Shown: positions 8,965 through 16,311, numbered from the stretch's first letter. The stretch: 32,907 nucleotides of DNA from Alphaproteobacteria bacterium (GCA_017533325.1 JAFXIF010000005.1:1-32907), one strand, 5' to 3'. Notes: generated from the letters alone by a model not told the origin. Made by a program: numbers and translations.

Positions 8965-9228
8965 ATGAAACAGGAAATAAATAAAGATTTACGATTATCA
9001 CAAGAAGAAAGACAAATTTTAAAACAAGAAATTGATGTGGCTTGGGACGAATTGCCGTTTGAATTAAAGCAATTTATTGCCGAATCCTATCAACAAAATT
9101 TAAAGACGCTTTATATGTTGCAAGATTGGGCAAGAAAAAACAATCATGAAACAATGTTGGAATTATTGTCCAGAAAAATAGCTTATAAAGAAGAAAAGAT
9201 TCGCAAAATGGAATCTTTTTTGGTGTAA
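8965..9228 (+). CDS. Small unknown charged protein, upstream of LuxR-type regulator
   Basis: This 87-residue protein is rich in Lys, Glu, Gln and Leu and is predicted to be almost wholly helical, with no membrane segment or signal peptide. The C-terminal part (residues about 60-85, MLELLSRKIAYKEEKIRKMES) has heptad-like hydrophobic spacing. The start follows a G-rich TTGGGGGTT, an atypical Shine-Dalgarno. It lies 13 bases before the LuxR-type gene, with which it is probably co-transcribed. The family is not recognised; a role with the regulator is an inference from position only. Confidence 0.75.
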   Translation: MKQEINKDLRLSQEERQILKQEIDVAWDELPFELKQFIAESYQQNLKTLYMLQDWARKNNHETMLELLSRKIAYKEEKIRKMESFLV

Positions 9229-9241
9229 CAGGAGATTAAAA

Positions 9242-9487
9242 ATGACGCAAAGTATCAGACCATATCAAAAAGAAGCGTATGCTTTAGGTGACGGAACTTT
9301 TTTATCCGAAAGGCAAGTTGCTGTTTTAAATCAGTTGGCTCAAGGTTTTTCAAACAAACAGATTGCACATATATTAGGCGTTGCGGAACCAACAATAAAA
9401 ATGCATGTCAGCTCTTTATTAAGAGCTTTTAAAGTTCAAAATCGTGTGCAAATTTTATTAAAAGCTAAAGAAAAAAATTTTGTTTAA
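9242..9487 (+). CDS. Stand-alone LuxR-type HTH DNA-binding protein
   Basis: This 81-residue protein is essentially a single GerE/LuxR helix-turn-helix domain: LSERQVAVLNQLAQGFSNKQ, then IAHILGVAEPTIKMHVSSLL with the recognition helix, then FKVQNRVQILLKA (about residues 21-77). There is no receiver or ligand-binding domain, unlike typical NarL/FixJ or LuxR proteins, so its activity would depend on abundance, a partner or dimerisation. AGGAG precedes the ATG. It follows the 87-residue gene after 13 bases and is followed by a strong terminator. Targets cannot be named from the sequence. Confidence 0.93.
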   Translation: MTQSIRPYQKEAYALGDGTFLSERQVAVLNQLAQGFSNKQIAHILGVAEPTIKMHVSSLLRAFKVQNRVQILLKAKEKNFV

Positions 9488-9509
9488 AATAAATAACGAT
9501 AAATTTTTA

Positions 9510-9540
9510 TATCCGACTTTTTTAAGCCGGATATTTTTTT
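9510..9540 (+). terminator. Rho-independent terminator after LuxR-type gene
   Basis: TATCCGACTT (9510-9519) pairs with AAGCCGGATA (9524-9533) with one mismatch around a TTTT loop, followed by seven T. Confidence 0.88.
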
Positions 9541-9560
9541 ATCATTATATTAAAATAAGT

Positions 9561-9589
9561 TTGATTTTAAAACAAAAGTTTGATAGTGT
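9561..9589 (+). promoter_or_regulatory. Possible promoter of MORN_2 protein gene
   Basis: TTGATT (9561-9566), 17 bp, TAGTGT (9584-9589). The -10 box is weak. Confidence 0.35.
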
Positions 9590-9626
9590 TTTAACAGGTT
9601 TTAACTTATTTTTATTAGAGGATTAA

Positions 9627-11201
9627 ATGAAAAAGTCACATTTGTTTTTATTCACAGCCTTAAGTTTTTGTTTTGTTTTAACAACGGGAAAATCTCTTCA
9701 GGCAACAGAAGTGAAAGCTCCTGAAAAAAATAAAGCCGAAGCAAAAAAAACAATAGAAGTTCCTGTGTATACAAAGGATGATGTGATTTTTCAACAGCCA
9801 TTTATGTTGAAAAAAGCAGATAAGACTCCTGTAAACGGTATTTTGCAACGAACCTATCCGAATGGGAAAATAGAGGCAAAAGCATTCTTTTTTAACGGGT
9901 TGCCTCATGGTGAAAGCGTTACATTCTATGAAAACGGTCAAACAAAAACAATTGAAAAATATAATCAAGGCCGTTTGCATGGTAAATCTGTTTCTTACTA
10001 TGATAATGGTAAAATATTAAATGAATCCTATTTTAACATGGGGTTACCTGAAGGTTTATCAAAAATTTATTATCAAAGTGGCAGTGTTCAATATGCAACA
10101 ATGTATAAAAACGGGAAACGCAACGGTGAAGATAAAGCATATTTTGATGGGGATAAGTTACAACGTGTGCGTGTTTATACCGATGGACATTTGGACGGCG
10201 AAGTAAAGGAATATTATGAAAACGGAAAGTTAAAAGGGGAAGGGGTCTTTAAAAAAGAGGGGCCTGAAGGATTGGTTAAAACCTATTATGAAAATGGGAA
10301 ATTGCGCACGGAAGAAAGTTATAAATCAGGAAAGAAAAACGGTTTTTCAAAATCTTATTATGATTTTGGGCAATTAATGCAAGAAGAAGAATATAAAGAT
10401 GATTTGTTGACAGGTGTTTCTAAAACCTATTATGAGGATGGGTCAATTGAAAAAGAAGTTTTCTATAAAGATGGACGTCAACATGGAACGGCAAAAGTCT
10501 TTTATAATACCGGTCAATTAAAACTTGAAGGTAATTATATTGATGATAAAATTGAAGGGAAACTCATCACTTATTATTTAGATGGGAATGTTCAATCAAG
10601 TGTTGAAATGAAAAAGGGTGTTTTAGATGGTAAGCTTGTTGAATATTATGAAAACGGGCAAGTTGCACTTGAAAAAAATTATAAAAACGGTTCAGAAGAA
10701 GGTGCAGTTATTGCCTATTATCCGACTGGAAAGGTTAAAATGACAACTCTTTTTAAATCGGGTAAAAAAGAAGGTGAGTTTTCAAATTATTATGAAGATG
10801 GAACGTTAAGCACAAGAACTATGTTTAAAAATGATGTCCCTCACGGTGAATTTAAACAATATTTCCCCAATGGGAAAATTAATGTTGAAGGTTTTTATGA
10901 AAATGGGAAATTAACCGGAAAACAAACAATTTATTATAATAATGGTGTTGTTCAAAGTATTGATTTTTATAAAAATGATAAATTAGATGGTGAAAGTAAA
11001 ACATTCTTTGATAATGGCATCTTAAGAAGCGTTTCTTTATTTAAAGATGGTAAAAAAGATGGTGTTGCCAAAATTTATGATGAAGAAGGGACTCTTATTT
11101 TAGATATGGAATTTAAAATGGATGAATTGATTCAAGCAAAAACAAAGAAAATTTTGGAAGAAGAGGCAAAAAAAGCTCAGTCTGGGCAACAGGTTAAATA
11201 A
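9627..11201 (+). CDS. Exported MORN_2 (YwqK-type) repeat protein
   Basis: This 524-residue protein starts with a signal peptide (MKKSHLFLFTALSFCFVLTT, cleavage probably after SLQA near residue 27). A Lys/Glu-rich linker follows. From about residue 65 to 500 it is a run of about 18 repeats of 24 residues with the pattern G-x3-x-YYxNGxLxxExxYKxGKxxG, for example GEVKEYYENGKLKGEGVFKK. This is the MORN_2 variant seen in YwqK-like proteins, which form elongated beta structures. The C-terminal 25 residues are Lys/Glu-rich. AGAGGA precedes the ATG. The protein is probably periplasmic or surface-located; its ligand is unknown. The family label 'antitoxin' sometimes given to YwqK-like proteins has no support here, as no partner toxin is seen. 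Confidence 0.9.
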   Translation: MKKSHLFLFTALSFCFVLTTGKSLQATEVKAPEKNKAEAKKTIEVPVYTKDDVIFQQPFMLKKADKTPVNGILQRTYPNGKIEAKAFFFNGLPHGESVTFYENGQTKTIEKYNQGRLHGKSVSYYDNGKILNESYFNMGLPEGLSKIYYQSGSVQYATMYKNGKRNGEDKAYFDGDKLQRVRVYTDGHLDGEVKEYYENGKLKGEGVFKKEGPEGLVKTYYENGKLRTEESYKSGKKNGFSKSYYDFGQLMQEEEYKDDLLTGVSKTYYEDGSIEKEVFYKDGRQHGTAKVFYNTGQLKLEGNYIDDKIEGKLITYYLDGNVQSSVEMKKGVLDGKLVEYYENGQVALEKNYKNGSEEGAVIAYYPTGKVKMTTLFKSGKKEGEFSNYYEDGTLSTRTMFKNDVPHGEFKQYFPNGKINVEGFYENGKLTGKQTIYYNNGVVQSIDFYKNDKLDGESKTFFDNGILRSVSLFKDGKKDGVAKIYDEEGTLILDMEFKMDELIQAKTKKILEEEAKKAQSGQQVK

Positions 11202-11235
11202 TAAAAAGATAATTCTTTTAAAGTAAATGATTAAA

Positions 11236-11264
11236 ATAAAAGTTCTTTACAAAAGAACTTTTAT
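11236..11264 (+). terminator. Perfect 12-bp hairpin between MORN_2 and barrel genes
   Basis: ATAAAAGTTCTT (11236-11247) pairs fully with AAGAACTTTTAT (11253-11264) around TACAA. The T-run lies in the 3' arm, so it can act as a terminator, though only a short CCTTT follows. Confidence 0.65.
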
Positions 11265-11321
11265 CCTTTATCAAATAGAAGACATATTTTTGTATGAAAC
11301 AACAAAAAAAGGATTTAAACG

Positions 11322-12206
11322 ATGTTAAATTCAATGAAAAAAATAAGTGCTTTGTCTTTTGTTGCGGTGGGTTTACTTTCGGTTTCTGCCCAAGCGCAGG
11401 AAAACCCTCTTCATCAACCGGAATGGCGTTTGAATTTCAGAAGAGTCGGTTTGGAACTTTCTTCAACAAAAGTTTCGAATGCAAAAGAATATGAAAATTC
11501 GCCTGTAACACAACTTAACGCTGATAACCAAAGTTTGATTAAGGGTGTTTTTGATGCTGTTTTAGAATATGAAAACGATAAATATCGTTGGGATAATTCC
11601 GTTTTCTTAAATTACGGCAGAACGAAAATTAAAGGGCACCAAGAAGGTGATGTTTCCGAAACAAGTGAAAATGAAGATAAGATTTTGCTTTCAACGGATT
11701 ATACCTATAAGACATGGAAATACCGTGGGATGGATTTGGGTCCCTTTGCAAACCTTGCCTATCAAACTGAATTTACAAGAAATGAAGATGCGCCAAGAAT
11801 GAAAGTTTTTCGTGGCAAAAGCGGTCTTAAGCTGTTAAGCGGAAAAGTTATTGAGGAATTATATGTTGCAGGTGTTGGCGAATATGATATCACATATAGT
11901 GATCATGTGAGTAAATTTGCGCTTGAAACAGGATGGCGTTTAGGTCATGTTTTACGTGAAGGTGTAAAATTATCCACAGATGGGTATTTTAGAAAATATC
12001 TTTCTTATAGCCAATATATCGGGACGGATCTTAAATACGATTTAAATTTAACGGCAAGAATGGATGTTGATATTACGGATACATTAACATTCGGTCCATA
12101 TATTTCTTATCGTTTAGCTCAATCCAGAGAAGCTTCTTCTCATGCAAGTAATTTGATGATTGGTGTTTCTCTTTCATATAAAAATTTGTTTCAATTGTTT
12201 AAATAA
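11322..12206 (+). CDS. Outer-membrane beta-barrel-like protein
   Basis: This 294-residue protein has a signal peptide ending SVSAQAQ (about residue 26). The mature part is made of alternating hydrophobic/polar strands rich in Tyr, Trp and Thr, such as YRWDNSVFLNYGRTKIKG, TFGPYISYRL and NLMIGVSLSYKNLF. It lacks long hydrophobic helices, which fits an outer-membrane barrel. The WDNSxxLNYG segment recalls DUF3078-type proteins, but I cannot confirm the family. The chain ends FQLFK rather than in a terminal Phe, a mild deviation from classical porins. AAAAGGA precedes ATG 11322. mscL begins 14 bases downstream, so the two may share a transcript. Confidence 0.75.
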   Translation: MLNSMKKISALSFVAVGLLSVSAQAQENPLHQPEWRLNFRRVGLELSSTKVSNAKEYENSPVTQLNADNQSLIKGVFDAVLEYENDKYRWDNSVFLNYGRTKIKGHQEGDVSETSENEDKILLSTDYTYKTWKYRGMDLGPFANLAYQTEFTRNEDAPRMKVFRGKSGLKLLSGKVIEELYVAGVGEYDITYSDHVSKFALETGWRLGHVLREGVKLSTDGYFRKYLSYSQYIGTDLKYDLNLTARMDVDITDTLTFGPYISYRLAQSREASSHASNLMIGVSLSYKNLFQLFK

Positions 12207-12220
12207 GAGGAGTATTTAAA

Positions 12221-12697
12221 ATGAAATTATTAACGGAATTTAAAAAATTTGCAATGCGCGGTAACGTGCTTGATATGGCTGTCGGTATTATCATTGGGGC
12301 AGCATTTGGAAAAATTGTTGATTCTCTTGTTAAAGATATGATTATGCCTCCACTTGGAATTTTACTTGGGAAAATTGATTTTGCCAATTTATTCTTTGTG
12401 TTAAAAGAAGGTGCTGGTGCAGAAGCTCCATATCCGTCCTTATCGGCCGCACAAGCCGCGGGTGCAGTTACGTTAAATCTGGGTATGTTTTTAAACACGA
12501 TTATCAGCTTTACCATCGTTGCTTTTGCAGTGTTTATGCTTATCAAAGCCGTAAACACTTTGCAAGCTAAATTAGATGCTGATGAAAAAGAAGCCGAAGC
12601 TTCTGCTCCGACAACAAAAGATTGCCCGCATTGTTTTTCAAAAATTGACATTCGTGCAAAAAAATGTCCGCATTGTACAGGGGATATTAAAAAATAA
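12221..12697 (+). CDS. mscL: Large-conductance mechanosensitive channel MscL
   Basis: This inner-membrane channel opens under membrane tension to release solutes during hypo-osmotic shock. The first amphipathic/transmembrane segment is classical: EFKKFAMRGNVLDMAVGIII then GAAFGKIVDSLVKDMIMPPLG. The second helix is NTIISFTIVAFAVFMLIKAVN. At 158 residues it is longer than the usual 136-145. The extra C-terminal part (about residues 126-158) is a small Cys-rich ribbon with two CPHC pairs (DCPHCFSKIDIRAKKCPHCT), an extension also known from other MscL proteins and probably zinc-binding. GAGGAG lies upstream. A strong bidirectional terminator follows. Confidence 0.96.
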   Translation: MKLLTEFKKFAMRGNVLDMAVGIIIGAAFGKIVDSLVKDMIMPPLGILLGKIDFANLFFVLKEGAGAEAPYPSLSAAQAAGAVTLNLGMFLNTIISFTIVAFAVFMLIKAVNTLQAKLDADEKEAEASAPTTKDCPHCFSKIDIRAKKCPHCTGDIKK

Positions 12698-12720
12698 TAA
12701 GACTGATAAAAAAAGAAAAA

Positions 12721-12746
12721 AGCGTTCAATTTTGAACGCTTTTTTT
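12721..12746 (+). terminator. Bidirectional terminator between mscL and nitroreductase gene
   Basis: AGCGTTCAA (12721-12729) pairs with TTGAACGCT (12732-12740), with an A-run before and a T-run after. It serves the convergent genes on both sides. Confidence 0.9.
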
Positions 12747-12758
12747 CTTAAAAAAAGA

Positions 12759-13355
12759 TTAATTAAAGATTTTTATTCGCTTTTTTAAATCTAAAAAAGT
12801 TTTTTCATCAGGCTCTTTTTGGATGCCTCCGAAATTCATTTGGGCAACGAGTTTCCAAGAGGCGGGTGTGTTGAATTCTTGATGAACATATTCATCCATT
12901 AAGGGGTTATAATGCTGTAAATTAGCACCTAAATCCAGTTCGGTTAAGGCAAGCCAAACAGCATATTGTAACATTCCTGAAGCTTGATTTGACCACAGCT
13001 GAAAATTATCTTTGTAAAGAGGGAATTTTTCTTCTAATGCAGCAATAGTGTTTTGTTCTTCAAAAAATAAAATAGTGCCAATCCCTTGTTTAAACGAATC
13101 GATTTTTTCTTTTGTTTGCTCAAATTTTTCATCTGGGGTTATTTTTTTTAAAGTTTTTTTTGTGGACGACCAAAAGGAAAGATAAGGTTCATTAAATAAA
13201 ATGACAATTCTTCCGGTTTGGGAATTAAAAGCTGTTGGAGAATATTTTAAACAGGATTGAACAGTGTTAATAATTTCTGAGGGAGTTATATTTGTTTTTT
13301 TATTCAAGTGATAAACAGATCGGCGTTTTTGAATTAAATCAAGAAATTTTGTCAT
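12759..13355 (-). CDS. Nitroreductase family protein
   Basis: This 198-residue protein resembles the FMN-dependent nitroreductase superfamily, which uses NAD(P)H to reduce nitro compounds, quinones or other acceptors. Family features are an N-terminal LIQKRRSVYHL with the FMN-phosphate-binding RRS, the SPTAFNSQTGRIVIL segment (about residues 40-55), SNQASGMLQYAVWLALTELD with helix-forming residues, and GANLQHYNP. The size and the ITPSEI-INTV and SFKQGIGTILFFE layout suggest the group related to yeast Hbn1/Frm2. I chose ATG 13355 because AGGAGG lies just upstream; an earlier in-frame ATG at 13379 lacks one. It has its own minus-strand promoter. Confidence 0.85.
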   Translation of the reverse strand: MTKFLDLIQKRRSVYHLNKKTNITPSEIINTVQSCLKYSPTAFNSQTGRIVILFNEPYLSFWSSTKKTLKKITPDEKFEQTKEKIDSFKQGIGTILFFEEQNTIAALEEKFPLYKDNFQLWSNQASGMLQYAVWLALTELDLGANLQHYNPLMDEYVHQEFNTPASWKLVAQMNFGGIQKEPDEKTFLDLKKRIKIFN

Positions 13356-13384
13356 TTTTCCTCCTAAAAAAATCTTCATCTGTT

Positions 13385-13413
13385 ATATTAAAAAATAAAT
13401 GGAGTAAAATCAA
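13385..13413 (-). promoter_or_regulatory. Promoter of nitroreductase-like gene
   Basis: On the minus strand, TTGATT (13413-13408), 17 bp, TAATAT (13390-13385). Confidence 0.5.
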
Positions 13414-13496
13414 TGAATTTTCAAGTCTTAAAAAATGAATAAAATATAATAAAATCAAATAGAAATAAAAAAAATAAAAAATACATAAAAAAGTTC

Positions 13497-13525
13497 TTGC
13501 AATTTTTATAATAAAAGTGTATAAA
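13497..13525 (+). promoter_or_regulatory. Promoter of tRNA-Glu
   Basis: TTGCAA (13497-13502), 17 bp, TATAAA (13520-13525), ending 16 bases before the tRNA. Confidence 0.65.
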
Positions 13526-13541
13526 ATACACATCTTACGAT

Positions 13542-13617
13542 GACCCCATCGTCTAGAGGCCTAGGACATCGCCCTTTCACGGCGGTAACCGGGGTTCGAA
13601 TCCCCGTGGGGTCGCCA
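13542..13617 (+). tRNA. tRNA-Glu (TTC anticodon)
   Basis: The acceptor stem GACCCCA/TGGGGTC, D arm GTC/GAC, anticodon arm TCGCC-CTTTCAC-GGCGG with anticodon TTC at 13576-13578, and T arm with GGTTCGAATCC are all present. The 3' CCA is encoded (13615-13617). It is followed at once by a GAAA-loop terminator, so it is a single-tRNA unit. Confidence 0.97.
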
Positions 13618-13620
13618 TTA

Positions 13621-13644
13621 AAACCGCCGAAAGGCGGTTTTTTT
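13621..13644 (+). terminator. Terminator of tRNA-Glu
   Basis: AAACCGCC (13621-13628), GAAA tetraloop, GGCGGTTT (13633-13640), then a T-run. Confidence 0.93.
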
Positions 13645-13852
13645 ATGGCGAAATTCAACGGGGGGAGAGAACACCGGAGGGGTTCGGTCGCGACTAAAAG
13701 GAGCGGACGGCGAACAAAGGAAAAAAGATTTCAAACAGAATTGATTAATGAATAAGTGTCCTCAATTCAAAGTGTGTGAAAGAATCTGTTTATTTTCTTT
13801 AATTAGAAGGTGTTGATAATGTTTTTTTTAGGATAAGTAAAAGTTAAAAAAT
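13645..13852. other. Gene-free stretch with GC-rich purine-rich start
   Basis: No supported gene lies here. The first 75-80 bases (about 13645-13722) are G-rich and clearly richer in GC than the rest of the window. A GTTCG...CGAAC inverted pair (about 13681-13716) suggests RNA structure. The remaining 130 bases are AT-rich and show nothing. An open frame of 36 codons from ATG 13645 exists but has no ribosome binding site apart from the terminator, so I do not call it. Confidence 0.4.
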
Positions 13853-13880
13853 AAAAAAAAGCACCATAAAGGTGCTTTTT
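13853..13880 (-). terminator. Terminator of tRNA-Phe
   Basis: GCACC (13861-13865) pairs with GGTGC (13871-13875) around ATAAA. The A-run at 13853-13860 is the U-tract on the minus strand. Confidence 0.85.
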
Positions 13881-13883
13881 TAA

Positions 13884-13959
13884 TGGTGCCTGGGGACGGA
13901 ATCGAACCGCCGACACAGGGATTTTCAGTCCCTTGCTCTACCAACTGAGCTACCCAGGC
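13884..13959 (-). tRNA. tRNA-Phe (GAA anticodon)
   Basis: Read on the minus strand, the acceptor arms GCCTGGG/CCCAGGC close the cloverleaf. The D arm has AGCTCAGTTGGTAGAGC, the anticodon loop is CTGAAAA with GAA at 13926-13924, and the T arm has GGTTCGATTCC. CCA is encoded at 13886-13884. It has its own promoter and terminator. Confidence 0.97.
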
Positions 13960-13976
13960 GAACCTAAAGTAAGATC

Positions 13977-14005
13977 TTTATACACGACTTTTTTTGAAAT
14001 GTCCA
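13977..14005 (-). promoter_or_regulatory. Promoter of tRNA-Phe
   Basis: On the minus strand, TGGACA (14005-14000), 17 bp, TATAAA (13982-13977), 17 bases before the tRNA. Confidence 0.75.
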
Positions 14006-14047
14006 GTAATTTTTTTAAAAAAAAGAATTTTTTTTGTTTTTTTTCTT

Positions 14048-14233
14048 TTACTCGGCGTCTTCCATCTGTTTTAAAAGGTCTTCAGGTTCCGGTTTTTCAT
14101 CTGTGTGCACAACATAAGACCCTTTAAGCCAACGACCTAAATCAACGTCTGCACATTTTTTTGAACAAAATGGAGCATATCTTGTTTCCGGTTCTTTTCC
14201 GCAAATTGGACATTTTACTTTTATATCTTTCAT
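14048..14233 (-). CDS. yacG: Zinc-binding protein YacG (gyrase inhibitor family)
   Basis: This 61-residue protein carries the YacG four-cysteine zinc site, CPIC at residues 8-11 and CSKKC at about 23-27. The typical RYAPFCSKKCADVDLGRWL segment follows. YacG of E. coli binds GyrB and inhibits gyrase; that activity is known for the family and is not shown here. The C terminus is acidic (EKPEPEDLLKQMEDAE). It is the last gene of the dksA-maf-RNase E/G-yacG operon, starting one base after the stop of the RNase gene, as in many alphaproteobacteria. Confidence 0.95.
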   Translation of the reverse strand: MKDIKVKCPICGKEPETRYAPFCSKKCADVDLGRWLKGSYVVHTDEKPEPEDLLKQMEDAE

Positions 14234-14234
14234 G

Positions 14235-15182
14235 TTAATTTTCCTTTAATTCAAAATAATCTTGAGGGATATTAAGGTTAAATTTAATTGTAACCTGATT
14301 TTTTATTGTTGTAGACAAGTATTGTTCTTGCGATGGGTGAATGGTTAATTTTATATTTCCGCTTTTTGATGAAAAAACGGCACGCTCAATTAGATAGGAT
14401 ACATAAAGTGGGTGTTTTAATCCGGTTTTGGTAAGAAATAAATCATAAATATCAGAGCGCTCACTTTTTCTCTTAAGCTCTAAAAGACGTAAAGCGCTAA
14501 ATCCATATATTTTTGTGCGATTATCATTATGAAATGCTTTTTTAATTTCTTTAAGAAGATTTTCTTGTTCTTCTTTTTTCTTGGTGCCAGCAAAATCAAT
14601 TAAAATCATGCCGGACATATTTTTAAGCTTCACTTGTTTTTGAATTAGCGTTACGGCTTTTTTATTAATTTCTTCAAAAGAAGCTTCGCTGTTTCCCGAA
14701 TCGATATCAATGCTCCAAAGAGCCTCTGTTTTTTGAATGGTAATATGGGCCCCGTTTAAAAAAGAAAGTTTTTCTTCCATAGCTTCATTAATTAAAAATT
14801 CTAATGAAGGTAATTCTTTTTGTTCAAAAGGGAACTTTTGTTTTATTGTTTCAATAAAAGAAGGGTTGACAGAGATTGCGTCAATTAACTCTGCGGTTGC
14901 TTGCTTTTCTCTTCGGGCTTCTTTTTTGATTTTGATATAAACTTTTTCTCCGGTTGAAAATTTTTTACTTGAGGGAAGAAAAGCATTAATCCCTTTTTCG
15001 GTTTCAACAAAATATCCTTTTAGCTTGGCATGATAAGAAATGATTTTACCACTATAAGTTTCATCAAGGTTTAAAGCGGCTTCTCTTGAAACAAAGATTT
15101 CATTCAAATCTTCATTTTCATCTAATATGGCTATCAAAGTTTGATTTTCGGATTGATGACAAACAAGGAATTTTGAGTTCAT
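14235..15182 (-). CDS. Ribonuclease E/G family protein
   Basis: This 315-residue endoribonuclease-like protein has an N-terminal S1-like region (GKIISYHAKLKGYFVETEKG, then INAFLPSS). The catalytic DNase I-like part contains two acidic clusters: ALWSIDIDSG (Asp159/Asp161) and GMILIDFAGT (Asp196), matching the magnesium-binding Asp303 and Asp346 of RNase E. It is shorter than E. coli RNase G (about 490) and lacks the CPxC zinc-link and small domain. This compact form is usual for the copy next to maf and yacG in alphaproteobacteria. Start and stop lie within three bases of the neighbours, so the operon is tightly coupled. Substrates are unknown. Confidence 0.9.
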   Translation of the reverse strand: MNSKFLVCHQSENQTLIAILDENEDLNEIFVSREAALNLDETYSGKIISYHAKLKGYFVETEKGINAFLPSSKKFSTGEKVYIKIKKEARREKQATAELIDAISVNPSFIETIKQKFPFEQKELPSLEFLINEAMEEKLSFLNGAHITIQKTEALWSIDIDSGNSEASFEEINKKAVTLIQKQVKLKNMSGMILIDFAGTKKKEEQENLLKEIKKAFHNDNRTKIYGFSALRLLELKRKSERSDIYDLFLTKTGLKHPLYVSYLIERAVFSSKSGNIKLTIHPSQEQYLSTTIKNQVTIKFNLNIPQDYFELKEN

Positions 15183-15184
15183 TC

Positions 15185-15772
15185 TTATAAAATGCCTCTT
15201 AAAATTTGAATTGTTTCATAAACAGGAAGCCCGACAATGCTTGAATAAGAGCCGGAAATATGTTTAACAAAGGCGGATAATACCCCTTCAATTTGATAAC
15301 CGGCGACGCCTTTCCATTCATTTGAATTTAAAATGAATCGAATATCCGTTTCATCTAATTTCTTCATAGCGACAACACTGGTGTTGACTTTTGAAATGAT
15401 TTTTCCGCTGGGAGAAATAACACAAATGCCGGTCAAAACCTTGTGTTTTCTTCCGGATAAAAGATTTAAATTGGCTCTGGCTTCCTCTTCGGTATATGCT
15501 TTTCTGATAAATCTTCTTCCAACGGCTAAAATGGTATCGGCCGCCAAAATGGTTTCTCCCGGATGCTCTTTTGCCACTGCCTTTGCTTTTTGGATAGCAA
15601 TACGTTTAACATAACGCGCAGGTAATTCTGCATCAAATTGAGCTTCATCTATTTGTGGAGAAACAATTTTAGAAGGAACAAGACGAACACTTTCAAGAAG
15701 TGCTCGTCTGTTTACTGAAGCTGAGGCTAAAATAAAGCCTGATTTTAAATTCCAAAAATTTGAATTATTCAT
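15185..15772 (-). CDS. maf: Maf-like nucleoside triphosphate pyrophosphatase
   Basis: This 195-residue protein hydrolyses non-canonical or excess nucleoside triphosphates to monophosphates (Maf/YhdE/YceF family). Motifs are LASASVNRRALLE near residue 15, ILAADTILAVGRR with the catalytic Asp near residue 78, LSGRKHKVLTGICV, GVAGYQIEG and HISGSYSSIVGLPV. Sub-specificity (dTTP/UTP or others) cannot be settled by eye. It overlaps the dksA-like gene by eight bases and is followed two bases later by the RNase E/G gene. Family length is about 190-200, so it is complete. Confidence 0.95.
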   Translation of the reverse strand: MNNSNFWNLKSGFILASASVNRRALLESVRLVPSKIVSPQIDEAQFDAELPARYVKRIAIQKAKAVAKEHPGETILAADTILAVGRRFIRKAYTEEEARANLNLLSGRKHKVLTGICVISPSGKIISKVNTSVVAMKKLDETDIRFILNSNEWKGVAGYQIEGVLSAFVKHISGSYSSIVGLPVYETIQILRGIL

Positions 15773-16184
15773 CTGATTGCATTTTTTCTTTACGTTCGTG
15801 ACGTTCTTGAGCTTCGATGGATAATGTTGTAACCGGACGAGCCTCCAAACGGCCTAAACCGATTGGTTCGCCTGTTTCTTCGCAATATCCGTATGTGCCG
15901 TTTTCAATTCTGTCAAGAGCGGCATTAATTTTTTTGATGAGCTTACGCATTCTATCTCTGGTCCGTAATTCCAAAAATTGATCGGTTTCGCTACTGGCTC
16001 TATCGTTCATATCGGCTTCTTGTAAGCTTGTTTCTTTTAAATCTTGCAAAGTGAATTCAGAGTTTTTCACAAGTTCGGTGCGCCAGTCGATGAGTTTTTG
16101 ACGAAAATATTCGAGTTGACGTTCGTTCATATATTCTTCATCTTGAGTTGGTTTGTAATCTGGCGGTAATGTTACGATAGTCAT
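15765..16184 (-). CDS. dksA: DksA/TraR family RNA polymerase-binding factor
   Basis: This 139-residue protein has the DksA layout: an N-terminal segment, a long coiled coil (about residues 20-105) with acidic tip residues DMNDRASSETDQF, and a C-terminal globular part. DksA binds in the RNA polymerase secondary channel and, with ppGpp, adjusts rRNA and biosynthetic promoters. The zinc ribbon is degenerate: only one Cys remains (GYCEETGEPIGLGRLEARP). This cysteine-poor form is known in alphaproteobacteria. AAGGAG precedes the ATG. It is the first gene of the operon with maf, RNase E/G and yacG. Confidence 0.95.
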   Translation of the reverse strand: MTIVTLPPDYKPTQDEEYMNERQLEYFRQKLIDWRTELVKNSEFTLQDLKETSLQEADMNDRASSETDQFLELRTRDRMRKLIKKINAALDRIENGTYGYCEETGEPIGLGRLEARPVTTLSIEAQERHERKEKMQSDE

Positions 16185-16217
16185 AAGAAACTCCTTTTTG
16201 TTAAATTAATTTTTTTT

Positions 16218-16246
16218 AAAGTAACGTTTTTTTTTTGAAAAGTCAA
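16218..16246 (-). promoter_or_regulatory. Promoter of dksA-maf-RNase-yacG operon
   Basis: On the minus strand, TTGACT (16246-16241), 17 bp, TACTTT (16223-16218). It lies back to back with the promoter of the gene at 16312. Confidence 0.5.
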
Positions 16247-16259
16247 GCATTGAATTTGC

Positions 16260-16288
16260 TTGATAAGAGGAGTAATATTTGGTATAAA
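16260..16288 (+). promoter_or_regulatory. Promoter of Sel1-like exported protein gene
   Basis: TTGATA (16260-16265), 17 bp, TATAAA (16283-16288). The transcript would begin near 16295 with a very short leader. Confidence 0.7.
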
Positions 16289-16311
16289 AGAAAAAAACAA
16301 TGGAGAGACAT

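Noticed and set aside
9627-11201. YwqK-family 'antitoxin' label for the MORN_2 protein
   Set aside because: No toxin-like neighbour, and the protein is large and has a signal peptide, so a toxin-antitoxin role is not supported.
12199-12729. Long antisense open frame opposite mscL
   Set aside because: It mirrors the codon pattern of a clear MscL gene, has no start signal, and covers the terminator.
13645-13755. 36-codon open frame after tRNA-Glu
   Set aside because: No ribosome binding site, it starts at the end of a terminator, and the Arg/Gly-rich translation reflects local GC-rich DNA.
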